A stretch of 64,000 nt of DNA. Origin: Tetranychus cinnabarinus (lineage: Eukaryota; Arthropoda; Arachnida; Trombidiformes; Tetranychidae). This document shows positions 8,215 through 17,805 of the stretch, in pieces. The DNA is taken from contig WHVY01000009.1 of NCBI GenBank assembly GCA_022266195.1, forward strand, positions 992,001-1,056,000, given 5' to 3'. The notes beneath the pieces are model-generated. The model was given only the letters and a program-made list of their open reading frames with translations. It ran no database searches and had not been told where the DNA came from. The translations under genes were made by a program, and so were the position numbers. Each line of letters begins with the position of its first letter. Within the stretch, counting starts at the first letter, position 1.

Positions 8215-10295
8215 ATCCTAGGAGTTGCCACCAATGCAATAAAATTTACTGTCTTGGATGTGTGAAATGGCTTCAAGCCTTACCAATCGATTTGGAAATT
8301 GAAAAAATTAGTCAAGCCGATTACTTTATGTGTATCAACCAGAACTGTTTGGTCGATCTTCAGACTATGGGTTACCCTAAATATGGAGAGGTCAAAGACC
8401 AATCGATTGTCCAGTTTTACAAAGATGCAAGTTTCCGCTGCCATCGTAAGTTTTGCGAACAACAACATATCAGTTGCAATATCTTACATCATTTGCAAAA
8501 ATGCCGAAGAGGACCGATAAAGTTCAAGTTCGATCGTACTTTGCAACTAACTTTTATGTCTGGCCCTATCCGAGATGAACTCAACAAGCGTCCTAAGGAC
8601 ATCAATTCGTTGTTGCCAGTTCACCTAAAGAAACAAGAACCGACCAAGACAATTCCTCAGATGTGGCATGAAAGAGCCCTTTGTTATGCATTTCTCATCA
8701 AAAGCTACGAAAGGAAAGAAGTTACTCCTATCGAGATGAGAACTCAAGCGAATTTTGGTTTGAACTATTGGAATAATAAGAAGCGGATGATTGATCCAAC
8801 CGAACCTTTGGATGAAGGTGAAGAATTTGCTCTGCAAATTGGCTTTCCAAGTTGCGCTCCTGTACCAATTCCCGATGTACCGAGAAGATGGCCAACTTGC
8901 CGAAGCAGCACAATTCCCTTCTATCTCCTAAATGAGTCTGAGACTTGGAGACGATGGGCAAAATACGTTGATTATGATGCTGATAGTATCTCAACAACTT
9001 CATCTTTGGTGCTTTATTCTCATGATTTGAATGATCCAGAATCACCATTCGTATTAGCTGATCCCTTTGAGCGTATGGCTCCTGCTGAAGCTGAACAAGT
9101 CCAAGACTGGATCAGAGAAAACTTTCCTAGCTGCAAAAATCCATCGAATATCTATCGAGATTTAGCTGTTTCAACTAAAGAGAGAACCGTCATGACTAGA
9201 AATCGCAAACGATCTCAACTAGCTCAATCCTTCCAGAATAGACCTGAAGCCAACATACCGCCAATGCTTCAAGATCAACTTAATGTAATAGAAGAGATGT
9301 CGGCAACATGCCCTGATAAGAGTTTAACCTTTTCTATTTCGATGTTTAATGTACGCATTAATGAAAATGGATTCTATCGACCAAGACCTTGTTGGATTGC
9401 TATCATGGACGCCAATCTTGAAGTCGTTTATGAAACATTTGTCAAGTATCGAGAAATCGATCACATTGATTCAAGGTTCCATGGTTTGACGGTCAAAGAC
9501 CTAAAATATGCACGAAACTTGGCAACTGCAAGAGACCAAGTAATCAAATTTTTGGCGTGTGCAAAGAAAGTCGTTGGTTATGGCTTAATAAATCATTTGA
9601 AAAACTTAGGATTGTCAAGAGACGAGATAAAGGTGTTACACCCAAAGCTTCGCGACATCAACAATTATTATTCTCCTTATGTTGAGCATCCCATGAACAT
9701 TCATGCGATTGCATTTTTGTGGTTTCATGGTTATACTTTGCCTGCAAACCCTCACTCTCCTGTCGTCGAGACTACAACTGTCATGAGACTCTATCTTCTT
9801 CAGTGGAACAAGATTGAAAAAATGGCTGAAATTCATGGAGGTATCCACAATCAGAATTGCCAGCAAACTTGTGGAAATCGAGTTACCTCAGGATTGTTAA
9901 ATGAATTTACCGAAGGCATAGCCAAAGGAATTTGTTCATGGCCAGAGGAATGGAAGAAGAATCCGAGAAGTATTCGTATTCCTGAATTTAATGACAATTG
10001 CATTCTACCGGATAACGAAATTCTCAAGCGTACCGCCGAATTATGCAAACAAGATGTGAAAAAGTCTAAAGGAGACACTCCTCAAGCCAGGAATAAAAAG
10101 ATTGTCGAGATGATAAAGGCTAAAAGATCAGCAGAATCAAGCGAAGCTGAAAGTTCAACTAAAAATCAAAAAGTAGAGGACCCCAATGAAAAGTTTAAAA
10201 CTGTTTGGGATGAAATGAAAGATAACAAGCCAGATGATGGTGCAGCTGCAGCCTCTAAATTACTAAAAGAATTAGATGGTTGGAACGAGGAATGA
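8187..10295 (+). CDS. Element 1 second frame: RING/TRAF-like zinc cluster plus REX4/ISG20-like pseudo-exonuclease
   Basis: The frame is open from 8169, in -1 relation to gag-pol, and has no ATG before 8328. Residue numbers count from the TTG at 8187. Residues 14-25 carry four Cys spaced like the second half of a RING finger (CHQC...CLGC), then C49 and C54, then a TRAF-like CxxxxC...HxxxC group ending near residue 110. Residues about 382-545 match the REX4/ISG20 DEDDh exonuclease pattern: a VVGYGLINHLK block, an HP..RD block and an HS...E...MRLY block. The DxE of motif I reads SxF, the Asp of motif II is His, and the last Asp is Glu, while the His is kept. An active nuclease is therefore unlikely. 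The Lys-rich C-terminus could be nucleic-acid binding. Expression must come from recoding, splicing or internal initiation, or the frame break is a recent mutation. Homology is judged by eye. Confidence 0.7.
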   Translation: MYSIEQVALNPRSCHQCNKIYCLGCVKWLQALPIDLEIEKISQADYFMCINQNCLVDLQTMGYPKYGEVKDQSIVQFYKDASFRCHRKFCEQQHISCNILHHLQKCRRGPIKFKFDRTLQLTFMSGPIRDELNKRPKDINSLLPVHLKKQEPTKTIPQMWHERALCYAFLIKSYERKEVTPIEMRTQANFGLNYWNNKKRMIDPTEPLDEGEEFALQIGFPSCAPVPIPDVPRRWPTCRSSTIPFYLLNESETWRRWAKYVDYDADSISTTSSLVLYSHDLNDPESPFVLADPFERMAPAEAEQVQDWIRENFPSCKNPSNIYRDLAVSTKERTVMTRNRKRSQLAQSFQNRPEANIPPMLQDQLNVIEEMSATCPDKSLTFSISMFNVRINENGFYRPRPCWIAIMDANLEVVYETFVKYREIDHIDSRFHGLTVKDLKYARNLATARDQVIKFLACAKKVVGYGLINHLKNLGLSRDEIKVLHPKLRDINNYYSPYVEHPMNIHAIAFLWFHGYTLPANPHSPVVETTTVMRLYLLQWNKIEKMAEIHGGIHNQNCQQTCGNRVTSGLLNEFTEGIAKGICSWPEEWKKNPRSIRIPEFNDNCILPDNEILKRTAELCKQDVKKSKGDTPQARNKKIVEMIKAKRSAESSEAESSTKNQKVEDPNEKFKTVWDEMKDNKPDDGAAAASKLLKELDGWNEE

Positions 10296-10342
10296 AAATG
10301 ATTTAATTGAATTCTGGGTTCTTGATCAAGGGTCCGAGGATG

Positions 10343-11396
10343 TGAAGGGTAGAGTTACCCAAAACCAAATTAAATCATTTAATCATTTATCACAAGATGG
10401 ACAGATAAGAGTTAAAGTTTAAAACTTGCTTCATTATCCCTTGTGTATTGCACATAATTTCATTTTCTTGTCTTTCACCAATTTTGTAATCAAGACTAAG
10501 TCTTTTTCTCTTTCTTCAAAATTTTGTTCTTTTTGATTAAGACTGTCTAAGACACTGTCTATTCCCTTTCGACGTTTGTCTGAATTTATAATTTTTTTTC
10601 TTTTCCTTTGTTCAGAAGATTGGGTTTCCTTCCGATCTAATTGGTATAAATACCATTGATTTTCTTTAATTAATTATGTTCGATTTTCATAATCTTCTTT
10701 AATGTTCATTTTTCTAGTAGTCATACTTTATGTTTAAAACAGTACAGTCAATTTGATGCAAGTGAAACACTTTTGGAAAATATGCTAAAACATCTTTAAA
10801 TTTTCTGTTTAATTAAAATTTCCTTTTTTGTATTCTAAAACCAAGTTTCCTAGTCTAAGACTAATCATTAGTATCTCAAGTTATTGAGAAAACACAGTTT
10901 TCCATACTTGTGTTGAGTGCCAATAATCTAAGTTTGGTTAAGAGAAAGGTTCAACAATTGTAGACTAAGTCTAATGCTGATAGAGCTTAAAGCTTTCGAG
11001 TTGTTCCTGATCGTTCTCATATTATTGTCCGAGCTTTGCTGTTCTACGCTAAGTTTATTTTGGTTGGAATTTCACCTTTATTGCTAGCTTTCTGACTCGT
11101 GCCAAGTAGCTCTAGTACGCTATCTACCTGTCCTGTTAATCCTGTCTAAGACTTAACCAACAACATTCTTTGGTTGAATTTGTGGTTTCTAATCTTGGTC
11201 AAGTGAAGGCTAATCCTACAAAGTCTAAGACTGTAACAGTTGAATCCTAGGTGATCCTAAAAGAACCTGAGTATTCAGGATTTGAAAGGCTTGAATAATC
11301 TTCTGAGTTTGAATAAATTGTGTTTAAATTGTACGCAAGTGAATTGAATTTATTTGATTCGGTGAATTAGTTTAAAACTATGAACTCTTCCTTTCA
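10343..11396 (+). repeat. Element 1 3' LTR
   Basis: This 1,054-bp copy of the 5' LTR lacks one C in the pyrimidine tract around 10599 and has one C-to-T change beside it. I see no other differences. TATA is at 10645 and AATAAA at 11312-11317. Palindromes lie at 10492, 10544, 10851, 10961, 11144 and 11222. Confidence 0.95.
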
Positions 11397-11400
11397 ATAC
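11397..11400. repeat. Element 1 target-site duplication, right
   Basis: ATAC directly follows the CA end of the 3' LTR, matching 72-75. Four-base duplications are usual for Ty3/Gypsy integrases. Confidence 0.8.
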
Positions 11401-11501
11401 ATTGATGAATGATTGAGCAAATTTATTATTTCAGCATTTAATCAGTTAAGAGATGTTCAGTGTAACTTGAATAATTAACAGAATAAAACTGATTATTTAG
11501 A

Positions 11502-11744
11502 CTATTTGAGTTTGAGTTTGAAGGAATGATTATCGATACCGGAAGATTCTGAATCCTTCGCTTCGCTTGATTGGCTACGCCTAGGAGTTGCTTCGATTAG
11601 AATCTTAAATGTCCAGGTTCGTGTAACGAGTTGGGTTCTCATGAATTCTGGAGTGGTTGGAGGGTCTATCTGAGCCACAACAGACCCAAAGATTGCATTT
11701 ATTGCCATTAAAAGGACAGATGATACGAGTTTAGTCAATTGCAT
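11502..11744 (-). CDS. Possible small secreted protein
   Basis: This 80-residue frame begins with a good signal-peptide pattern: a short basic n-region (MQLTKL), a hydrophobic core and a VVAQ end near residue 25. The mature part is Ser/Glu/Lys-rich with no Cys and no family I recognise. The ATG at 11744 is preferred over an upstream in-frame ATG at 11792 because it begins the signal peptide directly. It lies about 100 bp beyond element 1, in a region full of pseudogenes, so it may be a first exon or a relic. Confidence 0.35.
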   Translation of the reverse strand: MQLTKLVSSVLLMAINAIFGSVVAQIDPPTTPEFMRTQLVTRTWTFKILIEATPRRSQSSEAKDSESSGIDNHSFKLKLK

Positions 11745-12196
11745 TTTCACTTTTGCTTTACTTGGATGAAACTGAACGAATGTAAAAAGCACCTAATCAC
11801 TTTAATGTTGAATCTTTAACTGATACTTTTTTCTAAAAGTGTGGGTTGATTTTATCGTACACAGTGAAAATAAATTTGCGATCAGTCATGATCGGGGGAT
11901 CAACTTGTGCATTTAAAGATGAAAACATGAATCGACTATATCATTCGATTAATACGATTCCATGATATTCAATATTATCAACATAATCAATAAACTTTGA
12001 TCAAAGCCAATGAAGGTGACAATGCTTGATCTATTAATCTTAATTTCACACGTTGTGACCTTAAACATGCAAAAGATTAAAACTTACAAGTTGTTAGTTA
12101 ATCTTTTCAACACCTTTGCTTGGCCTTACTAGCATGGCTTAGCGCCCCTTTCAGTACCAATAAATAAATTGTTCAAATAAAATTTTCTTTACACAG
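11745..12196. other. Intergenic, no gene seen
   Basis: AT-rich sequence without a convincing frame. It holds a 20-bp word at 11875-11894 that recurs at 44180-44199. The last bases form a pyrimidine-rich acceptor (ending AG at 12195-12196) of the pseudogene that follows. Confidence 0.6.
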
Positions 12197-12641
12197 TATT
12201 GGCCTTATGCTAAATATGGTTCTGACTTTAATTTATTGTACTATCTGGTAATGAAACCACCTCAACAATACGCACCAACTTTCATTGGTGAGACTCCTTT
12301 AGGACCATTTCGAGTGGAAGAATACAGATCAAACTAACTTTTTCAATGATTACGCTGATGCCATTATTGACTATTATTATACTCAGAATACGAGCAATTA
12401 TGTTCCAAGTAAAGTCATATTCACCAAAGATAGAAGTGATGATTACTATGATCTCGTGGACGCTCCCCCTCAAGTCGAAGTAACCCTAATTAATTACCAA
12501 GACAGTAACATTGATTTTGAAGATCGATTCACCGTTTCTGGTTGTTATGAACAACCTGGAAACTTCACTTGGTTTCAACTTCTCTTTTCAGATCCTTGGA
12601 TGATTGAATTCAACTTGGAACAAATCAAAGAAAAGACATAA
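12197..12641 (+). pseudogene. Broken exon of an unrecognised extracellular-type protein
   Basis: Reading begins at a clean acceptor and runs about 46 codons to a stop near 12334. The following frame (+1) is open from 12303 to the stop at 12641 and continues the same kind of sequence, rich in aromatic and acidic residues. A small indel around 12325-12338 therefore breaks one ancestral exon of about 145 codons. I do not recognise the family. The PAN-like remnant 620 bp downstream may belong to the same gene, with a MITE inserted between them. Confidence 0.45.
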
Positions 12642-12751
12642 GAATACTTGACTTCATTCATTCCAATAACTCGTATTGGTGCAATTCATGCACAACAAGG
12701 TGATTCTAATAACATGTATATGTTACTGTTAAACTTTATGAGCGTTTGCAT

Positions 12752-13185
12752 TAGTGTTGCACTAATACAATCGATACTTTGAAAAATGGTATCGATACGC
12801 ATTTGATACTTTTTTAGTTGAAAGTTCAAATTAAATCAAGTTTTTGACTTGATTTAAACCATTTGTCTTAAAAAATCTCTACTGTCCCAAGTCTCGAACG
12901 ATAAGAATCCCAGAATTTTTTCTTCGATTGAAGAGATTTCAATGTAGAAAAGTTGAGTTAGATCTTATGACTTAAATTCAACGAATTAAAGTTCTTAGAT
13001 TCACTATCTGAATGTATCATTTGAACTTTAAATTGATATTCTGAGTGCCTAATATATGCTCGACAATAATACTTACAATACTTAAACAATATTTTTGATA
13101 TTTCAATACTTTCAATATATCAATACTTGGTCGATTAATACCAATATTATCAATCAATACTTCAGGAAAGTATTGTGCATCTCTA
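12752..13185. mobile_element. hAT-type MITE, 434 bp
   Basis: The segment is flanked by the perfect 8-bp repeat GTTTGCAT (12744-12751 and 13186-13193), the duplication length of hAT transposases. Its ends are imperfect inverted repeats: TAGTGTTGCACTAATAC at the left, and TAGAGATGCACAATAC when the right end is read on the other strand. The interior is AT-rich with repeated ATCGATAC and CAATACTT words and no coding frame, so it is non-autonomous. Confidence 0.75.
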
Positions 13186-13263
13186 GTTTGCATTTCATTG
13201 ATTCTTATGACGTCTTATTCGTTATTGTTTATGCAATACACTCGTCTTTTTAACACTAAAATT

Positions 13264-13695
13264 ATGAATCCTGCAAATATCGTAAAACGGTTTAAAGTCA
13301 AGGACTGTGAAAAACTGTGCAGTTCAACTACATGAACTTATGAGAACGCCGTAACAGCCCGCAATAAGGACTGCAAATTTTATTCTAGAGATTCAATGGT
13401 TGATGTTACACCATTGGTTAGAACAAATTATTTGTCAACAATACCACACGTATTATAACAGATAAGGAATAAAGTCTCAGCAGGCGAATTTCGTTTAGAC
13501 TGTGTTGGCCTATCAGCAGAAGATTTGTTCATTGTGAGTGGACCTGAAGAGATTGGTGATATTTCTCAGGAATTACATGGTTCAACTCCTTTAAGAGCTG
13601 AAGATTTTCCGATGATAAAGACTAATCGTCATTTCAATGAAGCACTATTTAAGACGGAGAAAAGTACTCTTCAAGATTGTTTCATGGCTTGTTAA
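13264..13695 (+). pseudogene. PAN/apple-like extracellular protein remnant
   Basis: One frame runs from an ATG at 13264 to a stop at 13695 but is broken by TGA (near 13332) and TAA (13456-13458). It includes Cys clusters of PAN/apple style (KDCEKLC, then KDCKFYSRDS, and at the end LQDCFMAC). PAN/apple domains mediate extracellular protein or carbohydrate binding. Alternatively the second stop is intronic, since an acceptor-like CAG precedes 13462. The family call rests on Cys spacing and short motifs only. Confidence 0.4.
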
Positions 13696-14189
13696 ATTAT
13701 AATAAAGTTGCTTCGTCTAAAGTAACATTTTAGTAGCGATACTTAAACTCGAGTTACTTTAAAACACAATTATATCAAATAGAATCACAGCGAATCTGAA
13801 TCTAATGACCTAGCCTTGTATATCCACGCAGTTTATACCAATTCTCCAATCCAACAATGAGCATCAATCTGAATAACCATAAGAATTTTGCAACAATGTT
13901 TAAACTTGAATTTCTGATGTAATTTAATCATGACTTTCATGCTCCGTCAAATTTACATTAGAAAACTCAGTTCGTCCACAATTTTAGCGCAAAAATTTCA
14001 GATATTATAAGGATTGTACAATTTGCTAGGACCTACAAGAAAAGAGTGGTGACTTCGTGAACCGTTATTCCCATACACTTAGCAAAACTCCGAGGGAACA
14101 GTTTATTGAGCTGCTCATTCCTTCAACTAGTCGAGACATTCATTATGCAAAGATAATTGATGGTCAAATGCCAGCCATTCTTGAATAAA
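13696..14189. other. Decayed sequence between pseudogenes
   Basis: No intact frame. Short open stretches interrupted by stops suggest decayed exon pieces, but I cannot assign them to a family. Confidence 0.4.
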
Positions 14190-14705
14190 TAGACTCAGAT
14201 TTATTGATTTTTACGCGACACTTACTTCATTCGTCACTTCAGGCGAACCATGGGTCCATCTTAGTTCGTATAACTCTCTTATAAATGTATAAATGTATAT
14301 TCATTCCCATCATATCTGGATTATTCCGAGTTCGGTCCAGTTCCTGATAAATGCTTTAGACTGGGTCATATGATGCGTTTAGTTCAAGGAGATCCCCTCG
14401 GTTTTGATGAAAAGTTTTTCGATCGACCAGGAAATATTACGCTTGTTGAGACACTTTACTTTGGCAAACCTTGTGTTGTTTTACCGTTGCTTGGTGGTTA
14501 ATGGTCGACGGGCTGGAGACAAAAAATTGGTCGATCATTCCGTCCTCATCACTTTACTGAAGATGAATTGCTAATGGCTATCGACGAGTTGTTAAATGAT
14601 AAAGAATTGAATAATCGAGTATGGAAAATAGGAGAAAATATTCGAAACTCAAAGAGTATTGAAGATTTCAACAAGAAAATTGAAGAAATCGTCATGGTTA
14701 GATAG
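14190..14705 (+). pseudogene. UDP-glycosyltransferase pseudogene, C-terminal part
   Basis: The stretch from about 14361 reads as the UGT signature region: a nucleotide-sugar-binding loop (PGNITLVETLYFGKP where functional enzymes have GGNNT.xE..xFGKP), then VVLPLLG. A TAA at 14514-14516 stands where the conserved GDQ would continue. The reading then resumes with FTEDELLMAIDELLNDKEL, a typical UGT C-terminal helix region, and ends at TAG 14703-14705. A short upstream piece (ATLTSFVTSGEPWVHL) fits the middle of mite UGTs in another frame. UGTs conjugate sugars to lipophilic compounds; this copy is dead. Confidence 0.7.
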
Positions 14706-14852
14706 TACCAAAGCTCTCATTAGAGGGCCAATTATCGATCTAGACCGTCCCATGGACTTTTATAATAATAATGAATAATAAGCAATTAATAATAAATTGA
14801 ATGGAAAGGGATGAAAGTTTTATTTGAAATCTTGTAGATGTATTTTTTATTA

Positions 14853-15113
14853 ATAATTTGTGGGGAAAAAGTTTGAGAATTTTAGGTTTTTTTCCTCAAC
14901 TCGTAATTTTTTTAACTTCAACTGAAAGGTCTTAAAGAGTGGCATCGATTGATTTATTTTTTCAGCTACATCGAATCTTGTTCATGGGATTATTTCTTCA
15001 AAAAAATTTTCTCCTGAGTGTTTGAGCGATGATTTTCAGAAAAATTCAACCATTATCTTACGAGATATAAGAAAAAAAACCAAAAATTCTCAAACTTTTT
15101 CTCCACAGGTTAT
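14853..15113. mobile_element. Inverted-repeat element (MITE-like), about 260 bp
   Basis: The arms 14853-14907 and 15059-15113 are long imperfect inverted repeats sharing GTGGGGAAAAAGTTTGAGAA (GTGGAGAAAAAGTTTGAGAA on the right arm). A non-coding middle of about 150 bp separates them. A target duplication is not clear. It lies 150 bp past the UGT pseudogene. Confidence 0.6.
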
Positions 15114-17805
15114 TTCAGAGATTGTTATTTCAAGTTACAATTTATAACTTGATAGCTTGTTCAGCCGTTTAACAGTTATCGTTTATCGACATTAATGTAT
15201 TTCTTAATTTATCAATTATTATATTAATAAAATATTAATAAAATAGTCAACTTAACAAAGGTTTAAATATTTTATTGAATGAATGATGAATTAAGTTTTT
15301 ATTCATATGAATATAAATGTGACCACAATTAAGTCAAGAAAATTGTCCACTTAAATACAATGACAATTTGATGTGTTTATTAGTGACAACCTTTGTTAAA
15401 CTTGATTCATCTTTCATTGTTAGCTATGATTATACCTTGTTACAATTCACGTGAGACTGTTATCAAAGTCAAGAGTTAATTGTTTGTTTCCATGAAAGTT
15501 AATTTAGCTTGATCAAACAAAGCAAGACACCTCTAATTAACAGCCTTGATTAAACAAAAAAGATTAAGTTGATGTCTTAACAAACAGTCTGCTGTTGAAA
15601 TGAATTCATTCAAAACAAATGAATCTCTCAACAGTGAAATATGATTAAATTGAAGTCAATCAAGTTAATTTTACAATTACAATAAGATTTCCATTGAAAT
15701 TTAAAAATGGTCATCGTTAACATTGATCAGTATGCATCCAAATTGCCTCAGGTCAGTGAATTTCATTTCCATTTTGAGCTAAAAGTTGGTAAATTTATTT
15801 CAAATTTTTCCACATCCATTCAATTGCTGGTGATTAATTAATGCTCTATTAAGGATATTTTCAGGAAAGTTACCGTTTCTGAGTTTTTTCCCAAAATAAA
15901 AACAAAACAAAATTGTAATCTATTTCAATCAAGGTTAAATTGTTGACTAAACTCAGTTATACCTGAATCTTGTTTTAAATTATAAACTCATGCTTATGTC
16001 AATGATATTTCAAGAGCTTTTCTGGTTATTTTCAGAGAGTCATTGATTAACCAAGATCATTGTAAATGTTATTTGATTTCTGAGGTGACAATTATTATCA
16101 GTCCAGTGGTTACCTTTGATTTACTACTAGGTAGTCATTAAAAATGGTTGACGCTCAATATTTCACTGCTCATTGATTAAGTTATTAAGCTAATCAATTA
16201 TTAAACACCAAATGAGTTGGGAGATTGAATTGTTCTTGTAAAACTTGAACAATTCATTTTTTTAACATATTAATTACTTGTTTAGAAGGTATGAAAAATG
16301 AAAATAGTAATAATATGATTCCGGGTTTAATTGAGCACGTTTATCTAAATGATAACCTTCATATTGTTATCACCTTGACTATGTTCAGGTAATAAGATGA
16401 ATGCAGAAATGAAGAAGAAGAATAACAAAAAAATGAAAATTAACCAATTTTGTTTAATATGCAAGTTACACTAATAAACAAAAAGTATTAATAAATACAC
16501 AAGGTAATGTTGAATTGAATTATTTCAACATTTACTATGAAAGTGTAAGTTGATAGAGTAGTTTGTGCGGTTGTTGTTGTTGTTTACTGAATTGTTTTTG
16601 AAAAAGGTTAGTTTCATTGACTTTGATGGAAAAAAGAAGAAGAACTCGTAATATTCTTTGAGAAGAAAAACATGATTTTGATATTGATGAGCATGATGAT
16701 GATGCTGATGATGATGATGATACTAATATTGAGCGTCAATGGCTGGAATGAATAACTTGCAATATGCTCATGTAAACAGAGAAGAGTGGAAAACCCCAGC
16801 AAGTAAAAGTTTTCAGAAAAAAGAATGACTAGAAGAAGCACTGGAAGAAGGACAAGATGGAACCAGATTCTCATCCAAATTCAGGTTCACCCTGCGGCAA
16901 TAGATTATATCGTGTTCCTAGTTATTGAAATAGAGAAAGAAGAATTAGAAAATTGAAGCATAAAAAACCTTAAAAAAAGGTTAAAGATTTGTCGACAACA
17001 ATGAATGTTCATAGGCAATGAGATAGCTTTCTCTTGAATTTACTTACCCAATATTTGGAAGGGCAAATCAATCATGAAACGAATCAATATCCTTTTAATG
17101 GTCAATAATTGTACAATGTATCAGGTGAACAATCATTAAAATAAAAGTCGTGGCAATGAAATAATTTCAATAATTAAGTATAAAAAAGTCAACGTAAAAA
17201 AATAAGAAATTTTTTGCTGGCTTAAGATTAAGGCGCATTAAATGGGTTATCATATGGTTAGCCAGTGAGGGAGCGAAAATTTGAATCGTCTATTGTCTCG
17301 TATCAGATCAGGATTTTTACTGGATCAGATAATGGATTAGCTGATCTAGATTCTAGATTATTGGGAATCGCTAAATGATAGATGAGATTGCAAATTAATA
17401 GCCTAGTGAAAGTTGGCCGTGAAGGAAAGATAGAAGGAGATTCCGAGGCGGAGCGATTAAAAAATATTAGCTTAACTTTTTAATTAACAGTATACACCAA
17501 ACGGATGAATGCCTTGGGAGCTAAACAACTCATTCACAGTCATCTTTTTATCATTATGCTTCTTCTCACTCACCCTCAGTATCTTCAATCATCTTCATCT
17601 TTTATCACATTATTTCTGTGTCTGGAATCAGTAGCATCTTCATCAATCCCATCGTCAAATGGATAATCCAATAAACGATTGAATTATCAACCATTCAAAT
17701 TGTTTCCCAACTTTGTTTAATCAACTTTACTATTGAGTGGTGCTATTATCTTAAGTGTACCTAGTATTACCATTGGTTGTAGCGTTCAACCGTTTATTGG
17801 TAATC
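15114..17805. other. Intergenic, upstream of fatty acid synthase
   Basis: AT-rich with no supported gene. A GAT/TGATGA microsatellite lies at about 16680-16725. The FASN promoter and 5' UTR must lie in the last kilobase, but no TATA or initiator is clear. Pyrimidine-rich sequence covers 17530-17620. Confidence 0.6.

Larger units (their letters stand above)
76..11396 (+). mobile_element. Element 1: complete young Ty3/Gypsy-type LTR retrotransposon with 3' cargo
   Basis: The element has two LTRs that begin TG and end CA, with the 4-bp direct repeat ATAC on each side. A tRNA primer site follows the 5' LTR after 2 nt. The inside holds one long gag-pol frame (1114-8214) with zinc knuckle, DTG protease, YFDD reverse transcriptase, RNase H and D,D35E integrase in Ty3/Gypsy order. 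A second frame (8187-10295) carries zinc-binding and exonuclease-like sequence. The two LTRs differ only near 333 (one C/T change and one missing C), so insertion was recent. All long frames are open except at one junction near 8169-8214. The whole element is peppered with the palindrome GTCTAAGAC/GACTAAGTC. Seen: structure and motifs. Inferred: it is or recently was active. Confidence 0.95.

Noticed and set aside
16614..16874. Hydrophobic 86-residue minus-strand frame
   Set aside because: Its Ile/Met-rich membrane-like stretch is a translation of the GAT microsatellite; no other coding sign.
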